Part shown: positions 5,452 through 7,057 of the stretch, piece after piece | How the letters are laid out: each line of letters opens with the position of its first letter | Position numbering within the stretch: the stretch's first letter is position 1 | DNA from: an uncultured Christensenella sp. | Lineage (GTDB): Bacteria > Bacillota > Clostridia > Christensenellales > UBA1242 | Assembly: GCA_948471335.1 (NCBI GenBank) | Contig: CAOKRZ010000045.1 | Span: 1 to 7,057 of the forward strand | Direction: 5' to 3' | Length of the DNA stretch: 7,057 bases | Translations under genes and position numbers: made by a program | Notes under the pieces: generated by a model | The model's input: only the letters and a program-made list of their open reading frames with translations | What the model was told of the DNA's origin: nothing | The model's database searches: none

Positions 5452-5484
5452 ACTCATTCCGATATATGAAACGAATTTGAAATT
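5439..5484 (-). terminator. terminator of the 71-residue minus-strand gene
   Basis: On the minus strand CAAATTCGTTTC (5479-5468) and GGAATGAGTTTG (5460-5449) pair over all 12 positions around an ATATATC loop, using three G-U pairs, and eight T residues follow. Read on the plus strand the same arms have three A-C mismatches. The structure therefore fits an RNA made from the minus strand. Confidence 0.75.
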
Positions 5485-5513
5485 CTTTTGATGATTTGTT
5501 ATCTCAATCTTTT

Positions 5514-5729
5514 TTAGCCCTTATAGCGATCAAGGTTCGCGCGAATCGCTTCGATAAGGCGCTTCTCAGCCTCAACCTTCTTGTCTTTTGCAACCTTTGT
5601 GCAAACTGGTGTTGCGTAAAGCTTTGAAAGATCTTCCACCAGATTTTTGAGATGCACGATGTCAAGGATGTTCTCTGATCCGCAAAGTTGTTCTCCTGTA
5701 AGTGCTGATGCATTTGTGTTCTTTTCCAT
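5514..5729 (-). CDS. small hypothetical protein, 71 residues
   Basis: I do not recognise this protein. It has no membrane segment or signal peptide. The N-terminal third is polar with one Cys (LTGEQLCGSEN). A central helix ILDIVHLKNLVEDLSKLY and a Lys/Glu/Arg-rich C-terminal helix (about residues 48-70) suggest a small alpha-helical, possibly dimeric or nucleic-acid-associated protein; that is inference only. AGGAG lies about nine bases before the ATG, and the terminator at 5439-5484 fits this strand. The promoter is unclear: TAAAAT near 5780 has no good -35. A longer 125-residue frame through the same DNA in another register is rejected because its composition is unnatural and it lacks a ribosome binding site. 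Confidence 0.75.
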   Translation of the reverse strand: MEKNTNASALTGEQLCGSENILDIVHLKNLVEDLSKLYATPVCTKVAKDKKVEAEKRLIEAIRANLDRYKG

Positions 5730-5781
5730 AAATCAAATCTCCTATTAATTATTAGCCCACATTGCCACAATGCAATTTTAT

Positions 5782-5795
5782 CACGGCCATGTGAT
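5782..5795. promoter_or_regulatory. short imperfect palindrome upstream of the 71-residue gene
   Basis: TCAC and GTGA arms flank ATGGCC on the minus strand, next to a TAAAAT that could be a -10 box. It could be a regulator site but is short enough to be chance. Confidence 0.2.
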
Positions 5796-5850
5796 CGCTT
5801 ACTGTATATTACGCCCAAGCCCATTTGAAGATGCCTGGATTTTTTGTAGA

Positions 5851-6011
5851 AAATTGATGAAACTTTCTTAGCAGTTTTCAAATATCTAGATTATGCCAAA
5901 TATGAATATTCCATCTCCGTTTGCTTGACATACAAGCATAAAATAAGATATGATAAAATATCTTACAAAGGAGGGAACATATGAAAACTGCAGCGAAAGT
6001 CTTTATCATCT
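5851..6011. repeat. inverted partial copy of the start of the 71-residue membrane gene
   Basis: Minus-strand sequence at 5880-5851 matches plus-strand 5982-6011 at about 23 of 30 positions, including the perfect 10-mer TGAAAACTGC and GAAAGT. In the coding frame both would read Lys-Thr-Ala...Lys-Val. The minus-strand copy has no ATG (TTG at that position), no ribosome binding site, and loses similarity after 30 bp. It may be a relic of an inverted duplication. Confidence 0.35.
5925..5954 (+). promoter_or_regulatory. promoter of the 71-residue membrane protein gene
   Basis: A perfect TTGACA (5925-5930) is followed after 18 nt by TATGAT (5949-5954, 5 of 6). The start would be near 5961, and the short leader carries AAAGGAGG at 5967-5974. 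Confidence 0.8.
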
Positions 6012-6196
6012 TAGCTATGATCTTTGGATGCATTGCAATTCTTCCACTCATTTTTGGCGGAATTACACTTTCAAAATTGAAAACAGCTAAAAAAGCAGAT
6101 GAACTGATAGTTTGGGGAATACTTGATATATTCTTCTGCGGGCTTATCGGCGGAATCTTAGTTCTTTGCATAAAAGACGAAGATTTGGCAAAATAA
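5981..6196 (+). CDS. small two-TM membrane protein, 71 residues
   Basis: Two hydrophobic helices at about residues 7-30 (VFIILAMIFGCIAILPLIFG) and 42-64 (LIVWGILDIFFCGLIGGILV) flank a Lys-rich loop (SKLKTAKKADE). By the positive-inside rule the loop and the acidic tail KDEDLAK are probably cytoplasmic at least in part. Small proteins of this plan (Lys-rich loop, second helix with CGLIGGI, short KDEDL tail) occur widely in Bacillota without known function. Glycines in both helices would allow close packing or oligomerisation. AAAGGAGG six bases before the ATG and a strong promoter indicate real, well-expressed synthesis. It converges on the RES gene, with a shared terminator between them. Confidence 0.9.
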   Translation: MKTAAKVFIILAMIFGCIAILPLIFGGITLSKLKTAKKADELIVWGILDIFFCGLIGGILVLCIKDEDLAK

Positions 6197-6208
6197 AAAG
6201 CTAAACAA

Positions 6209-6236
6209 AAAAACTCGGGTTCCCGAGTTTTTTTAT
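6209..6236. terminator. bidirectional terminator between convergent genes
   Basis: AAAAACTCGGG (6209-6219) and CCCGAGTTTTT (6222-6232) are perfect inverted repeats around two bases, with T residues continuing to 6234. It lies 12 nt after the membrane protein stop and about 20 nt beyond the RES gene stop on the other strand, and carries A- and T-runs for both directions. Confidence 0.92.
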
Positions 6237-6254
6237 TCAAATAAGTTGTTCTTA

Positions 6255-7057
6255 TCAATTTTCTACAGGCAAAAATTTTATTTGATTATCTGAATCGACA
6301 CGAATAACTCCGATAAATTGAAAATTTCCATCGCTTACCTTTTTATAAATTGATGCGCTTTCAACTTTGAGCAATTTATGCGCAATTTCTGGTCTAAAAC
6401 AAACATTAAATTTAGATTTATCTTGGACTGAACTATAAGCCCATGCATCTTGAATAACTTCTGGTGGAAGATCAAAATAAGATTTGGCTATTTCGTTTGA
6501 TAAAGCGTAAAGATACCCTGTCCCTTCACCAACATCCCTACTAAAAATATCTCTTAAGAATTCGTTATAAAGTTCATTATTAGTTATAGCGGTTTTATTT
6601 GTGAAGCCAAGTTTATCGTAATCATATTCCCCACCAATTATATTAACTTTAACAGGATTAATAGATCGATAGCTTATTAAGATAAAAAATTCTCCTTCTT
6701 TAATGTGAGATTCTTTAATTGCTACATAAGGATCAATTGGTGAAGTGTATAACAAACTTTCTCCGGCTTCATTTAATCTCCCCCTTTTATTAACGCAATT
6801 CGCCGGAGGTTCCCAGAGGTCACTATATTTAATCAAATTTTTATTAGAGAGCGGGCTTTCTTTAAGATGTCTTACTCTATAAAATATTGTATTTGCTTGA
6901 TATGTCCCGCCATTGGTAGGTAACATATACATTTTAAACCCTGGAGTTACCTCTTCGCATAATACATTCATTATTTCCTGAAAGATTTCTTTTTTGCTTA
7001 AAGTATGAAAATTTAAGGAATTAAATTTTCTTATTCGTTTAATTATATTTAATGTTT
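6255..7057 (-). CDS. RES-domain NAD-consuming protein, probably 5'-truncated by the window
   Basis: From the first Met in the window (6971) there are 238 residues; numbering uses that Met. RES hallmarks appear in order: FYRVR (Arg32, Arg34), NKRGRLNEAG (Arg65, Asn67), LLYTS (Tyr75), VAIKES (Glu87), GYLYALSNEIA (152-162) and DAWAYSSVQ (Ser180/181), then FNVCFRP. RES proteins degrade NAD+, often as the toxin of a RES-Xre toxin-antitoxin pair, with Arg, Glu and Ser around the active site. No antitoxin is seen in the window; downstream is a terminator and an unrelated convergent gene. Upstream of Met1 the frame stays open for 28 codons to the edge, through protein-like KKEIFQEI, and the site before Met1 (AGGAA, 5 nt) is weak. 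I therefore infer that the true start lies outside, possibly with an extra N-terminal domain. Confidence 0.85.
   Translation of the reverse strand, partial: TLNIIKRIRKFNSLNFHTLSKKEIFQEIMNVLCEEVTPGFKMYMLPTNGGTYQANTIFYRVRHLKESPLSNKNLIKYSDLWEPPANCVNKRGRLNEAGESLLYTSPIDPYVAIKESHIKEGEFFILISYRSINPVKVNIIGGEYDYDKLGFTNKTAITNNELYNEFLRDIFSRDVGEGTGYLYALSNEIAKSYFDLPPEVIQDAWAYSSVQDKSKFNVCFRPEIAHKLLKVESASIYKKVSDGNFQFIGVIRVDSDNQIKFLPVEN

Noticed and set aside
5504..5881. 125-codon minus-strand frame
   Set aside because: Uses a TTG start without ribosome binding site, has unnatural composition and overlaps the better-supported 71-residue gene in another register.
5878..6258. 126-codon minus-strand frame
   Set aside because: Antisense to the two-TM gene, its promoter and the shared terminator.

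Overview
The window looks like an AT-rich, low-GC Gram-positive chromosome, most likely a Clostridia-type member of Bacillota. This rests on consensus housekeeping promoters (TTGACA/TATAAT), strong AGGAGG-type ribosome binding sites, U-tract hairpin terminators, a tRNA gene that encodes its own CCA, and the style of the 23S rRNA 5' end. I cannot name a genus.

Layout. Positions 1-515 are the 5' part of a 23S rRNA gene on the minus strand, running off the left edge. Upstream of it lies its own leader: two similar direct repeats, a boxA-like element, a hairpin where transcription should begin, a good promoter, and a long A/T-tract block of UP-element type. No 16S rRNA precedes it; the next gene (1032-1559) is divergent. 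That gene encodes an unnamed 175-residue protein with a Cys...His arrangement that may be papain-like, and its promoter is placed so that the mRNA may be leaderless. It converges on a two-TM YcxB-like membrane protein (2167-1625). Next come two tandem copies of a ~114-bp unit that reach into the 3' end of a tRNA-Ala(UGC) gene (2519-2443).

The middle is dominated by an unrecognised 645-residue protein (4568-2631, minus). It has a perfect consensus promoter containing a dyad, one glycine-rich hydrophobic segment, and an Asn/Asp/Ser-rich C-terminal half with a possible internal duplication. Upstream are two tandem hairpins of unknown role, an HD-domain hydrolase (5405-4809), a 71-residue orphan (5729-5514), a 71-residue two-TM protein on the plus strand (5981-6196), and a RES-domain NAD-consuming protein at the right edge. 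The RES frame stays open to the window end, so the gene is probably truncated by the window.

The genes look like independent units: nearly every one has its own terminator and most have a recognisable promoter. I see no multigene pathway, CRISPR array, transposase or integrase. The most interesting points are the 23S gene without an adjacent 16S, with a self-contained promoter/hairpin/boxA-like leader; the possible leaderless gene; the tandem units at the tRNA-Ala 3' end; the strongly promoted orphan protein; and the incomplete RES gene, whose partner, if any, lies outside the window.
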